Origin: Rhodoferax sp. PAMC 29310
GTDB taxonomy: Bacteria > Pseudomonadota > Gammaproteobacteria > Burkholderiales > Burkholderiaceae_C
DNA length: 64,000 nucleotides
Reading direction: 5' to 3'
NCBI RefSeq assembly: GCF_017948265.1
Contig: NZ_CP072852.1
Location: 3,720,001 to 3,784,000, forward strand
Shown: positions 35,440 through 43,478 of the stretch, one piece after another
How the letters are laid out: the number at the start of each line of letters is the position of its first letter
Position numbering within the stretch: the stretch's first letter is position 1
Made by a program: the position numbers and the translations under genes
The notes under the pieces: model-generated
What the model saw: the letters and a program-made list of their open reading frames with translations, nothing else
The model's database searches: none
What the model was told of the DNA's origin: nothing

Positions 35440-36525
35440 ATGAAAAAAGTACCTGTTCAATGCCGCAACATCCGCCTGTCCTATGGCAGCACGGAGGTTC
35501 TGAAAAACGTTAATCTGGATATTGAGCCTGGCGAGTTTTTCGCGCTGTTGGGGCCCTCGGGCTCCGGAAAATCCACCTTGCTTCGGCTGATCGCCGGCTT
35601 TAACCGCCACCAGCATGGGGAATTGTTGATAGATGGCAAGGACGTTAGCCGCAAGGCGCCTTGGGAGCGCAACGTCGGCATGGTCTTTCAGAGTTACGCC
35701 CTTTGGCCGCACCTCACAGTATGGGACAACGTGGCCTTTGGTTTGGTGGAGCGTCGGGTTGACAAAGCCACCATCAAGGCGAAAGTGGGGGCGGCTCTGG
35801 AGCAAGTGAGCTTGTCTGAATACGCACAGCGCCGACCGAGTCAGCTCTCGGGCGGGCAGCAACAGCGGGTGGCCCTGGCGCGCACGATCGTGATCGAGCC
35901 ACAGGTGCTGCTGCTCGATGAGCCACTGTCGAACCTGGACAAGACACTTAGGGTTCAGATGCGCCAGGAATTGTTGGCGATGCAGCGCCGACTGGGCTTG
36001 ACCACACTGTTTGTCACGCACGACCAGGAAGAGGCCATGACCACAGCGGACCGCATGGCCGTCCTGGACAAAGGCATCGTGCAGCAAGTGGGCAGCCCGG
36101 TTACCTTGTACGACTATCCCGCCAACCCGTTCGTGGCCAATTTTGTAGGCACCATGAATTTGATGACGGGCAAGGTTCGCTCGCGCAGTGCCGACATGCT
36201 CACGCTCGATGTGCCAGACGTCGGTGAGATTCGTCTTCCCATTGCGGGCGACGCACCCCAGTCAGAGTCGATTCAGGTCAGTTTTCGCCCTCATGCATTG
36301 CGACTGGAAGTGGCTGATGCAGCGCGCGATGCACGCTTTGTCTGGATGCCTGGCACGGTAGAAGCCAGTGAATTTCTGGGTGAGTCGACACGTTACCGGG
36401 TGCGGGTGGGTAAGCAAAACCTGACTGCAGACCACCCACACCAAATGGGGTTGACGCGGTTCCCGGTCGGTGGCGCGGTCAGTCTGGGTATTGAGCCGTC
36501 GCAGGTTCGATTGTTCGGCGCCTGA
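35440..36525 (+). CDS. ABC transporter ATP-binding protein (TOBE-containing)
   Basis: A 361-residue ATPase with Walker A LLGPSGSGKSTLLRL (about residue 38), the Q-loop in VFQSYALWPH, signature LSGGQQQRVALAR, Walker B VLLLDEPLSNLD, and the H-loop FVTHDQEEA. A TOBE domain follows (PVTLYDYPANPFVANFVG linker, then the C-terminal beta region). It powers the permease encoded just upstream. Confidence 0.93.
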   Translation: MKKVPVQCRNIRLSYGSTEVLKNVNLDIEPGEFFALLGPSGSGKSTLLRLIAGFNRHQHGELLIDGKDVSRKAPWERNVGMVFQSYALWPHLTVWDNVAFGLVERRVDKATIKAKVGAALEQVSLSEYAQRRPSQLSGGQQQRVALARTIVIEPQVLLLDEPLSNLDKTLRVQMRQELLAMQRRLGLTTLFVTHDQEEAMTTADRMAVLDKGIVQQVGSPVTLYDYPANPFVANFVGTMNLMTGKVRSRSADMLTLDVPDVGEIRLPIAGDAPQSESIQVSFRPHALRLEVADAARDARFVWMPGTVEASEFLGESTRYRVRVGKQNLTADHPHQMGLTRFPVGGAVSLGIEPSQVRLFGA

Positions 36526-36542
36526 CGGCGTCCTGTTCGCCG

Positions 36543-37421
36543 ATGGAGTTGCACCAGATTCGCGCTTTTGTCACGGTTGCCCGTGTGGGCAATGTGACCA
36601 AGGCGGCGGACGTGTTGTGCGTGACGCAGCCGGCAGTAACCGCTCAAATTAAGGGTCTGGAATCGAGCCTGGGTGTTGCACTGTTTGACCGCAGCGGTGG
36701 GCATATCACACTCACCCGTGCCGGTGAGAAGCTTCTGGCGCTGGCTGCTACGCTGTTGGCCGCGGCTGCGGAGTTAAAGGGCATGGCACGCGGCATGCAA
36801 GGTGAGTTGACTGGGCGCATTGAAATCGGCTTGCCTGGCGAAACCAGTGATTTTTTGCGCACTGGTGCGCTGTCGGTTGCCGTGCAGCGAGACTTGCCGC
36901 TGGTTGAGCTGCAAACGCGCACCAAACCCGTCGGCCAGTTGCTTGATTTGGTGCGTGGTGGAGGGCTGACCGGCGCCTTCATCATCAGTGCCAATCCGCC
37001 GCGCGATTTGCAGTGGACCGCTCTGCGTTCAATAGGCTATCGTGTCGCAATTCCCTCCCGGCTGGCCTCTGAAATGCAGCGTGGCGGCTGGCGGGTTCTG
37101 GCCAGTTTGCCTTGGGTGTCGGGTGTTGTTGAGTCACATATTCACCAATTGTTGCGAAATCATTTTGAGCAGCAAGGACTGGAGCCCAACGTGGTGATGC
37201 GCAGCGAAGACACCAGCACGCTTGAATCCTTTGTGCGTGCCGGAACCGCCTGCGCGCTGCTGCGCGAGGAAGTAGCGATTCCGGGAGTGGAGCGCAACGA
37301 GTGGTTCGTCTGGGGCCATGCACGCGTTGAGGCGCAACTCTACTTCTGCAGTTCATCAGACCTTGCCAGTGACCCTTTGGTCGTGGCGTTGAGCTCGGCG
37401 GTTCACGCCTTGTGGCGTTAG
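36543..37421 (+). CDS. LysR-family transcriptional regulator
   Basis: A 292-residue regulator. Residues 1-60 are the winged helix (MELHQIRAFVTVARVGNVTKAADVLCVTQPAVTAQIKGLE), followed by the linker helix and the periplasmic-binding-like effector domain. It starts 17 bp after the ATPase gene on the same strand, so it probably belongs to the importer operon and controls it. LysR genes are usually divergent from their targets; this one is not, so the target is less certain. Confidence 0.87.
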   Translation: MELHQIRAFVTVARVGNVTKAADVLCVTQPAVTAQIKGLESSLGVALFDRSGGHITLTRAGEKLLALAATLLAAAAELKGMARGMQGELTGRIEIGLPGETSDFLRTGALSVAVQRDLPLVELQTRTKPVGQLLDLVRGGGLTGAFIISANPPRDLQWTALRSIGYRVAIPSRLASEMQRGGWRVLASLPWVSGVVESHIHQLLRNHFEQQGLEPNVVMRSEDTSTLESFVRAGTACALLREEVAIPGVERNEWFVWGHARVEAQLYFCSSSDLASDPLVVALSSAVHALWR

Positions 37422-37559
37422 TTATCGGTGGCCCGTTAGAAAAATAGTGGGTTGAAAAGGACGAGATGTCGCCTTTCGTCGACCCAAAATGGGAGCGCCA
37501 GAATCCAAGACATGAACTGATCCGTTCATGTGGCGCAATCCTGAAGACCGATAGCTCGA

Positions 37560-37767
37560 CTCGTGTTCTTTCGCCACTTCAACCCCGTCGCGGCTCACCA
37601 CCTTGCCTTTCCTTCCCTTCCCTTCCCTTCCCTGTTGGCCTTGCCCCGTTGCATGAGTTGCGGCGGCACAAAGCCAGCGACGGCGACCTTGACTGGGGGG
37701 CTGCTGCTCAACACCGCCGGCGCTGTGATAGATAACAGCAGCGCGGCGAGTCAAGGCAGCCAGTGAT
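37560..37767 (-). pseudogene. 5'-nucleotidase copy 3, short relic with a CCTTC microsatellite
   Basis: On the minus strand, one frame reads VAVAGFVPPQLMQRGKA, and after the repeat another reads GKVVSRDGVEVAKEHE. Together they match [35 protein letters not shown] of copy 1. A (CCTTC)4 tract at 37611-37630, with partial flanking units, sits where the HLE codons would be and changes the frame. Only ~60 codons remain. It lies directly downstream of intact thiL. Confidence 0.78.
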
Positions 37768-38766
37768 TCATAAAAAGTGGTCGAAGGACAGAAAACAGTT
37801 GTCGACGGTTTGACCATTGCGGTCAATAAGTCTCACTCCGGGTGCGGCGTCAATCTGGCCGATGCGGGTGATCAGGGTCTGGCTGGTTCGGGCCGCGCTC
37901 GCCACGGCGTCGCGTGCAGCGGTGGGCGCGGTGAACAGCAACTCGTAGTCGTCGCCGCCGGTCAAGGCCCAGCGACGCCACTGGGATTGATCTATTTCAA
38001 GGCTCTTTATGGCTTCAGACCCGGTAAATACGGCGCGAGCAGCTATTAATTCAGTAGCAATGTCTGCGTCCACGGTGGCGCCCACGCCGGATTGCTTCAG
38101 TACATGGCCGAGGTCGCCAAGCAGGCCGTCGCTCACGTCAATGGCGCTGGTGGCCACGCCACGCAGCGCCTGGCCCAGTGCCACGCGGGGTGTGGGGGCT
38201 TCCAGCCGCAGGCGGGCCGCGTCAAACACGGGGGCGGGTACTGACACGGTGCCGCGAAAGACCTCTAGCGCCAGGCGGGCATCGCCCAGTGTGCCGCTCA
38301 CGTACAGGTCATCCCCGGCTTGGGCGCCGGAGCGCAGCAGCGCTTGCGAGCGCCCGTTCACCACGGGCACTTCGCCAAAGACGGTGATGCAAATGTTGAG
38401 GGGGCCTTGGGTGGTGTCGCCGCCAATCAGTTCGCAGCCGTGCTCGTCGGCAAGAGCCAGCAGGCCTTCAGAGAACGGGCCCAGCCAGGCTTCGTCCGCG
38501 CGGGGCAAGGCCAGCGCCAGCGTGAAGGCGAGCGGCTTCGCGCCACAGGCGGCCAGGTCACTCAGGTTCACGGCCAGGGCTTTGTGGCCCAGGTGGCGGG
38601 GGTTGACGGTGCTGAGAAAGTGACGGCCTTCGACCAGCATGTCACTGGAAATGGCCAACTGGGTGCCGGGGCGGGGTTGCAGAATGGCGCAGTCATCGCC
38701 AATGCCCACCGTGGCCTGACGCGCAGGGCGCTTGAAAAAGCGCTCGATCAGGTCAAACTCGCCCAT
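37768..38766 (-). CDS. thiL: Thiamine-monophosphate kinase
   Basis: A 332-residue cytoplasmic enzyme that makes thiamine diphosphate from thiamine monophosphate with ATP. GEFDLIERFF opens, then VGIGDDCAIL (metal-binding Asp pair), SDMLVEGRHF, VNLSDLAACGAKP, GGDTTQGP, and late AIDVSDGLLGDL and LTGGDDYELLFTAP. It begins 4 bp downstream of apaG's stop on the same strand. The loop between DADI and WRRW is partly encoded by a palindromic element (38001-38058). In relatives pgpA follows; here the next gene is a nucleotidase relic. Confidence 0.93.
   Translation of the reverse strand: MGEFDLIERFFKRPARQATVGIGDDCAILQPRPGTQLAISSDMLVEGRHFLSTVNPRHLGHKALAVNLSDLAACGAKPLAFTLALALPRADEAWLGPFSEGLLALADEHGCELIGGDTTQGPLNICITVFGEVPVVNGRSQALLRSGAQAGDDLYVSGTLGDARLALEVFRGTVSVPAPVFDAARLRLEAPTPRVALGQALRGVATSAIDVSDGLLGDLGHVLKQSGVGATVDADIATELIAARAVFTGSEAIKSLEIDQSQWRRWALTGGDDYELLFTAPTAARDAVASAARTSQTLITRIGQIDAAPGVRLIDRNGQTVDNCFLSFDHFL
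38001..38058 (-). repeat. Palindromic element inside intact thiL
   Basis: Minus strand: gctactgaattaatagct, identical to the block in the thiL fragment; the following part (gctcgcgcc, then gggtctgaagcc) is more eroded. It is translated as ELIAARAVFTGSEAIKS in a loop between conserved ThiL motifs. Confidence 0.75.
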
Positions 38767-38769
38767 GGA

Positions 38770-39162
38770 TCAGTGCAGGGTGCGGGTTCCGCCACTGGCG
38801 CTGAGGGCGTCCAGCACAAACATGGGCACGTCAGTGTCAAACTTCTCGCCGTCTTCGGCAACGCAGAAAAAACTGCCGTGCATGGTGCCGGTGGGGGTGC
38901 GCAGGTGAGTGCCGCTGGTGTATTCAAACGCCTGGCCGGGCTTGAGCAGGGGTTGCTGGCCCACCACCCCCAGGCCGCGCACCCGCTCGGTGTGGCCGTT
39001 GGCGTCGTTCACGTTCCATGTGCGCGAGATCAACTGCGCGGGCACCTGCCCCGTGTTGGTGATGGTGATGGTGTAGGAGAAGACGTAAATGCCTTGCTCA
39101 GGGGCGGACTGTTCGGCCTGGTAAGCGGGGCTGACGTCAACGCGGAATTGGTACTTGGACAT
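38770..39162 (-). CDS. apaG: ApaG family protein
   Basis: A 130-residue protein with the single FN3-like ApaG domain: YVFSYTITITNTG, LISRTWNVNDANGHTERVRGLGVVG and FEYTSGTHLRTPTGTMHGSF. Length is normal (about 125-130). ApaG is linked to cobalt/magnesium efflux phenotypes and nucleotide binding; the exact molecular role is not settled. Divergent from rpe and 3 bp upstream of thiL. Confidence 0.93.
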   Translation of the reverse strand: MSKYQFRVDVSPAYQAEQSAPEQGIYVFSYTITITNTGQVPAQLISRTWNVNDANGHTERVRGLGVVGQQPLLKPGQAFEYTSGTHLRTPTGTMHGSFFCVAEDGEKFDTDVPMFVLDALSASGGTRTLH

Positions 39163-39249
39163 GCCGCAATGCTACCTGCGAAAATAACGCTTCGAAGTGC
39201 CCCTTCTGGCCTCCCCGGCTTTCCTTGTTGACACAACCCACCTATTGCC

Positions 39250-39930
39250 ATGACCTTTCGCATTGCCCCCTCCCTTTTGTCCGCCGACTTTGCCCGTCTG
39301 GGTGAGGAGCTCAAAAACGTCATCGCCGCCGGTAGCGACTGGATTCACTTCGATGTGATGGACAACCACTATGTGCCCAACCTGACTTTCGGGCCGATGA
39401 TTTGCAGTGCCTTGAAGCCCCATGCCAAGACGGCCGCCGGCGTGGCCGTGCCCATTGACGTGCATTTGATGATTCAGCCCGTGGACGCCCTGGCCGCCGC
39501 GTTTGCCGATGCCGGTGCCGACTACATCAGCTTTCACCCAGACGCCTCGGGCCACGTGCACCGCAGCATCCAGGCCATCAAGTCCAAGGGCTGCAAGGCC
39601 GGTCTGGTGTTCAACCCTGCCGAGCCGCTGGACGTGCTGGACTGGGTGATTGAGGACATCGACCTGATTTTGATCATGAGCGTCAACCCCGGTTTTGGCG
39701 GCCAGAGCTTCATTGACTCGGCCCTGCGCAAGATTGAAGACGTGCGCAAGCGCATCACGGCCAGTGGCAAAGACATTCGCCTGGAGGTGGATGGCGGTGT
39801 GAAGGTGGACAACATTCGCCGCGTGGCCGATGCCGGTGCCGACACCTTTGTGGCGGGCAGTGCCATTTTTGGCAAGCCGGACTACAAGGCCGTGGTGGAC
39901 GCCATGCGCGCCGAACTGGCCACGCGCTGA
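39250..39930 (+). CDS. rpe: Ribulose-phosphate 3-epimerase
   Basis: A 226-residue TIM barrel of the pentose phosphate and Calvin pathways that interconverts ribulose 5-phosphate and xylulose 5-phosphate. [32 protein letters not shown] (metal His and Asp), VDVHLMI-type sequence ([10 protein letters not shown]), [20 protein letters not shown] and EVDGGVK are all present. In relatives gph and trpE follow directly; here gph is 6.8 kb further on. Confidence 0.95.
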   Translation: MTFRIAPSLLSADFARLGEELKNVIAAGSDWIHFDVMDNHYVPNLTFGPMICSALKPHAKTAAGVAVPIDVHLMIQPVDALAAAFADAGADYISFHPDASGHVHRSIQAIKSKGCKAGLVFNPAEPLDVLDWVIEDIDLILIMSVNPGFGGQSFIDSALRKIEDVRKRITASGKDIRLEVDGGVKVDNIRRVADAGADTFVAGSAIFGKPDYKAVVDAMRAELATR

Positions 39931-39940
39931 AGCGACTGCT

Positions 39941-40282
39941 TCAAAGCTCGGGCGGCATCTCGTAAAACGCCAACGCAGAGGTGCCGTCCGGGTAGATGGC
40001 GTCATAACACCGGGTGCATTGCGGACAAAACAGGTGAGGGCGGATCACATTGTCGCGCCGCAGCACCAGCTTCAAAGGCAGGCCCGTGCAATGCGGACAG
40101 GTTTCCCGCATATCCCCCACGGGGGTGACGTCGTCGGCCTGAAAGCCGTTGGCCACCATCTTTCCGGATACCACCAACTGCGGCGGGAGTTCAACCAGAT
40201 TGAAGAGATCCTGCTGGCGCGGGTCCTGATGTCGGCGCTTGTCAAGGGCGTCAATGGATGGTGTGTGGTCGGTTGTTGACAT
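39941..40282 (-). CDS. Small zinc-ribbon-like hypothetical protein
   Basis: A 113-residue soluble protein with two Cys pairs, CPHC and CPQC, ~24 residues apart: a probable zinc ribbon. The N-terminal half is polar and includes DPRQQDLFNLVELPPQLVVSG. It converges with rpe, 10 bp away. No function known to me. Confidence 0.65.
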   Translation of the reverse strand: MSTTDHTPSIDALDKRRHQDPRQQDLFNLVELPPQLVVSGKMVANGFQADDVTPVGDMRETCPHCTGLPLKLVLRRDNVIRPHLFCPQCTRCYDAIYPDGTSALAFYEMPPEL

Positions 40283-40454
40283 AGTGTTCTGGGGCCAGCA
40301 TGTTTCTGGCCAATGGCGCGCTGATCGAGTGTGACTCGCCTGGATGACGGGTCATGTCGTTGAAGCACTGGGTTAAAACAACTCAGTGTGTGAACTATTC
40401 GCGCTAATGTCCTTGCGATGCATCAAACGAATCAGCCAAAAAAAGTTACAACGA

Positions 40455-40913
40455 TCAGGGCGGATTCAGCGGCGGTAGTTCCAGAAGCTGGGTCACCGGC
40501 CCACCCCGCGCTGTTGCAAGAGATGCGCTTCGTGGCGCCACTGACTGCAGAATCAAGCTGTCATTGATCGGTTCCCCCACGGCATAGGGCTTGGGCGTCT
40601 GGTCATCCATCCCAATCAAAGCATAGCCACGCTCTTTGGAGCTGCCCGCCACGACGCCCCAAAGCTTGAGTTGGCCCGCGGCAGCACTGGCAGGTGCCCC
40701 GGGCCCTGCGACCACCTGAGAAGAGCCGAGCAAACGGGCCACCACCAAAGGGTCTGCCTGTGCGCTGGCGGGTTGCTGGAGCTCGGTTGTCGGCCCCGAC
40801 GGGCTGGTCGACGACCACTTGAGCGTCCAATAGCCGGCACTGGCCGCTGCCAGGGCAGCGATTGAGAAGGTGGCCAGCCTGAGCCACCAGAGACCATGCG
40901 TGTGAGTTTGCAT
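40455..40913 (-). CDS. Type II secretion system GspC/GspN-like protein
   Basis: A 152-residue protein with an N-terminal membrane anchor (LRLATFSIAALAAASAGYW) and a periplasmic HR domain: VARLLGSS, LKLWGVVAGSSKERGYALIGMD, KPYAVGEPINDSLILQSVAP, ending in LLELPPLN. These are the landmarks of GspC (often annotated protein N), which links the inner-membrane platform to the GspD secretin. No gspD is next to it, and the gspE fragment and gspF are on the opposite strand 2.5 kb away, so the locus is rearranged. Confidence 0.8.
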   Translation of the reverse strand: MQTHTHGLWWLRLATFSIAALAAASAGYWTLKWSSTSPSGPTTELQQPASAQADPLVVARLLGSSQVVAGPGAPASAAAGQLKLWGVVAGSSKERGYALIGMDDQTPKPYAVGEPINDSLILQSVAPRSASLATARGGPVTQLLELPPLNPP

Positions 40914-41243
40914 TCAACAATTATCTGTGAAGTAACCCGATGATTCATATCTCGACAGAGGCTGCTTGCCGCGGTGTTTTCGATTGCAGCCATTGCAACA
41001 TTCGCCACAGAGTTCTTTTTGGCGACCTGCAGAGACGGGTTTCCGCATGATCCACGCGCCGATTGATCACATAGCCGTTGTTTCCTGCGAGCAGATGTAT
41101 GCCGACGGCCCCCGTACTCACGGTCTGTTTACGCTGCGCACCAGCATGGCCAAACTGTTGAGGGGGAGCGATATCGAAACCATGTACAAAGGCGGGCAGA
41201 GGTACACAAAAATGGCGGCCTCTGCATCTGCAACCCGAATGCT
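40914..41243. other. Intergenic stretch without a supported gene
   Basis: Short plus-strand ORFs here lack RBS and motifs. Nothing is assigned apart from the terminator at its right edge. Confidence 0.45.
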
Positions 41244-41278
41244 AAAAAAGCCGCCATGGCAGCTATGCCCGGCGGCTT
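41244..41278 (-). terminator. Rho-independent terminator of the gene at 41300
   Basis: Minus strand: AAGCCGCC, a 15-nt loop, GGCGGCTT, running into a T6 tract. Eight perfect pairs, 22 bp after the stop codon. Confidence 0.88.
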
Positions 41279-41299
41279 GTCGGGTAAGCCTGTGGCAGG

Positions 41300-41698
41300 C
41301 TATTTCTTGCCGCCAGCACCGCCAGCACCGCCAGCGCCAACACCATCGCCCATGCGTTTCAGAATCGGCGCGTCGGGAAGCGAGACGCCCTTGGCGCGAG
41401 CGCGTTCCTGCATTAGCTCATGATGCTTTAAACGATATTGCTCACGCTCTTGCTCAGTTTTCAGCATGCGCAACTTGGCGCGATGGGCATTGCGCTCGGC
41501 CTGCGTCATCAATTGGCTGCCGTAGATTTGGTCCTGGTCGCGATCGCGCAGTTGATCCTGAGTTTTGAGCTGGTCCTTGTCCATGGTCTGGTCCTGGATC
41601 TTGTCCTGCGCCACCGCTGCGGTGCTTGCAAGCCCGGCGCTCAATGCCAATGTCGTCGCAATTGCCACGGCAGTCATATTCTTCGCTGTTTTTTTCAT
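41300..41698 (-). CDS. Exported Gln/Asp-rich hypothetical protein
   Basis: A 132-residue protein with a signal peptide (MKKTAKNMTAVAIATTLALS, cleavage near AVAQ). Next comes a low-complexity DQ-rich segment (DKDQLKTQDQLRDRDQDQ), then YGSQLMTQAERNAHRAKLRMLKTEQEREQYRLKHHE-type helix, and a Gly-rich tail with four GG pairs. I recognise the AERxxxRxxLR helix as a recurring betaproteobacterial periplasmic pattern but know no function. SD AAGGAG lies upstream of ATG 41698, and a strong terminator follows. Confidence 0.8.
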   Translation of the reverse strand: MKKTAKNMTAVAIATTLALSAGLASTAAVAQDKIQDQTMDKDQLKTQDQLRDRDQDQIYGSQLMTQAERNAHRAKLRMLKTEQEREQYRLKHHELMQERARAKGVSLPDAPILKRMGDGVGAGGAGGAGGKK

Positions 41699-41895
41699 CG
41701 TTCACTCCTTTTTACCAACAAAAAGACCAGGCGGTGAGCCCAATCCAAATCAAAACCGGCACCTTGCCCGCTTTGATCTCATTCTGTTGATCTACACCCC
41801 CGCAACATTGAAAAATAGCAGTGGGTAACCCCGCTTATGTCCCTAAAGTTGTTACTGCGTGTTGGTAATCCAATGAAAACAAGAGGGGAATTAAT

Positions 41896-43464
41896 ATGGA
41901 ATTCAATAGAAAGCATGGCAAGTTGGCTGTCGCGCTGAGCGCCGTTGCAGTGGCCACGGCAGCCATTGCCGGCACGCTCATGCAGCTACAGCCAGAGGTG
42001 GTGGTCTCAACTGCCGCCGCCGCCAACAATGCCTACAAGGCCAAGATGGGTTGGCAGTCCTACAAGTCGTCGCTTGGTGAGAGCACTTACGACGTCAAGG
42101 CACAGCTTGTGGTCTATGCGGACGGCCCTGCAGGCAAGCAAGACATCTGGATCGCCCGCTCCACCGACGACGGCGCTACCTGGACCCAGACCAATGTCAC
42201 CAACAACGGCGGAACCTCCCTCGCAATCACCGATCCGGTGAGCAGCAAGACCGGCACGTTTAGCATCACCCACTACAAGCCCAGTATCTATGTGGCGCCT
42301 GTAGGCGTACTGAACGGTGGCAAGGGCGCCAACGCGCTGGTGTCGTGGACCAGCTCCGACTGCGAAGGCAGCCCGGCGCAACGCATCAACTCCAACTTGG
42401 TTCCCCTGACCGGCAAAGACCAGCCTTACAGCTGCCTTTGGACGGCCCGTTCAAGCGACGGCGGCCAAACTTGGACTACGCAGCGCCTGACCAACGGCGG
42501 CAAAGACGCCGACAACGACGTGCTGGGCGGTTCGGTCAAGTACACCTCGGACACCACATCCAGCGGGCACTTTGCGGTTGCCTTCCAGGCTGACCCCGAA
42601 GGCTTGCAACTGGGTGAGGCAGAAGGCACGGGCGATGGCGCTTCAGGCGCCAACGTCAGCCCCGGAACCAACATTTGGTACACCTACCTCAAAAAATCGG
42701 ATTTTGAGGCGGGCACTGATTTTCCTTTGCCGGGTCAGGTCAGCGACAACAACGCGACCACCGATGGCTCCCCAGGCGCCTCACGCCCCAACCTTTTCCT
42801 CAGTGGCGGCAATGCCATCCTCGCCTACGAAGAAACCAAGGGTAGCGGCTCCAGCGGCAAGCAAGTGATCTATCACAGCTTCTCGGCCAACAGCCCCACG
42901 TTGGACAGCCTGCCGGCTGGAACCGCCATCAGCAACCCTAGCAACAATGCGCGGCGCGTACGCTTCGTGGCGCAAGGTGACGAGGCTCTGGGCGATGCGG
43001 ACAAAAATGGCGATGCAGCCGATGGCGATACCCAAGGGGTTCACGTCTTGCTACTCTGGCGCGAAACCACGCTCACCGGTCACTTGGTGCTGGCCACGCT
43101 GCATACCAATGACGCCACCAGCGCGGTCACACGCCTGACCGACATGGGCGTGGAGCCGTTTTTGCTCAGCTCGTCGCTGCTGGGCGTGTTGGCGCAGCGC
43201 CTGGTGCGCCAGTTGTGCACGCAGTGCCATGGCACGGGCTGTGACAAGTGTGGGCAGACCGGCTACTCAGGGCGAAGCGGCGTGTTCGAGTTGCTGATCA
43301 CGGATGACGCCATCCGCGCGCAGATTCACACTAAAGCGTCCGAGGCCGACATTCGCCAGGCCGCCCGGGCCGCTGGCATGACGCTGATGCGCGAAGACGG
43401 AGAGCGCCTGGTGCAAAGCGGCGTGACGTCGCGCGAAGAGTTGATTCGCGTGACCCGCGACTAG
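41896..43464 (+). CDS. Chimera: secreted Asp-box protein fused in frame to GspE C-terminal part
   Basis: 522 codons. Residues 1-~393 are an exported protein: signal ([17 protein letters not shown]), two Asp boxes ([16 protein letters not shown]), and a pattern like choice-of-anchor O or sialidase-like propellers. Residues ~394-522 are the type II secretion ATPase GspE from [15 protein letters not shown] onward: [24 protein letters not shown], the [20 protein letters not shown] zinc region, and the [11 protein letters not shown] end. Walker A, the Asp box and Walker B of GspE are missing. The join is near 43073. gspF follows 15 bp on. Neither half can work normally. It is a real fusion or an assembly join. 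Confidence 0.85.
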   Translation: MEFNRKHGKLAVALSAVAVATAAIAGTLMQLQPEVVVSTAAAANNAYKAKMGWQSYKSSLGESTYDVKAQLVVYADGPAGKQDIWIARSTDDGATWTQTNVTNNGGTSLAITDPVSSKTGTFSITHYKPSIYVAPVGVLNGGKGANALVSWTSSDCEGSPAQRINSNLVPLTGKDQPYSCLWTARSSDGGQTWTTQRLTNGGKDADNDVLGGSVKYTSDTTSSGHFAVAFQADPEGLQLGEAEGTGDGASGANVSPGTNIWYTYLKKSDFEAGTDFPLPGQVSDNNATTDGSPGASRPNLFLSGGNAILAYEETKGSGSSGKQVIYHSFSANSPTLDSLPAGTAISNPSNNARRVRFVAQGDEALGDADKNGDAADGDTQGVHVLLLWRETTLTGHLVLATLHTNDATSAVTRLTDMGVEPFLLSSSLLGVLAQRLVRQLCTQCHGTGCDKCGQTGYSGRSGVFELLITDDAIRAQIHTKASEADIRQAARAAGMTLMREDGERLVQSGVTSREELIRVTRD

Positions 43465-43478
43465 GAAAGCCCAGCGCT

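Noticed and set aside
40966-41568. 200-codon plus-strand ORF over the exported protein at 41300
   Set aside because: The second half is antisense to a gene with a signal peptide, SD and terminator; the first half has no motif.
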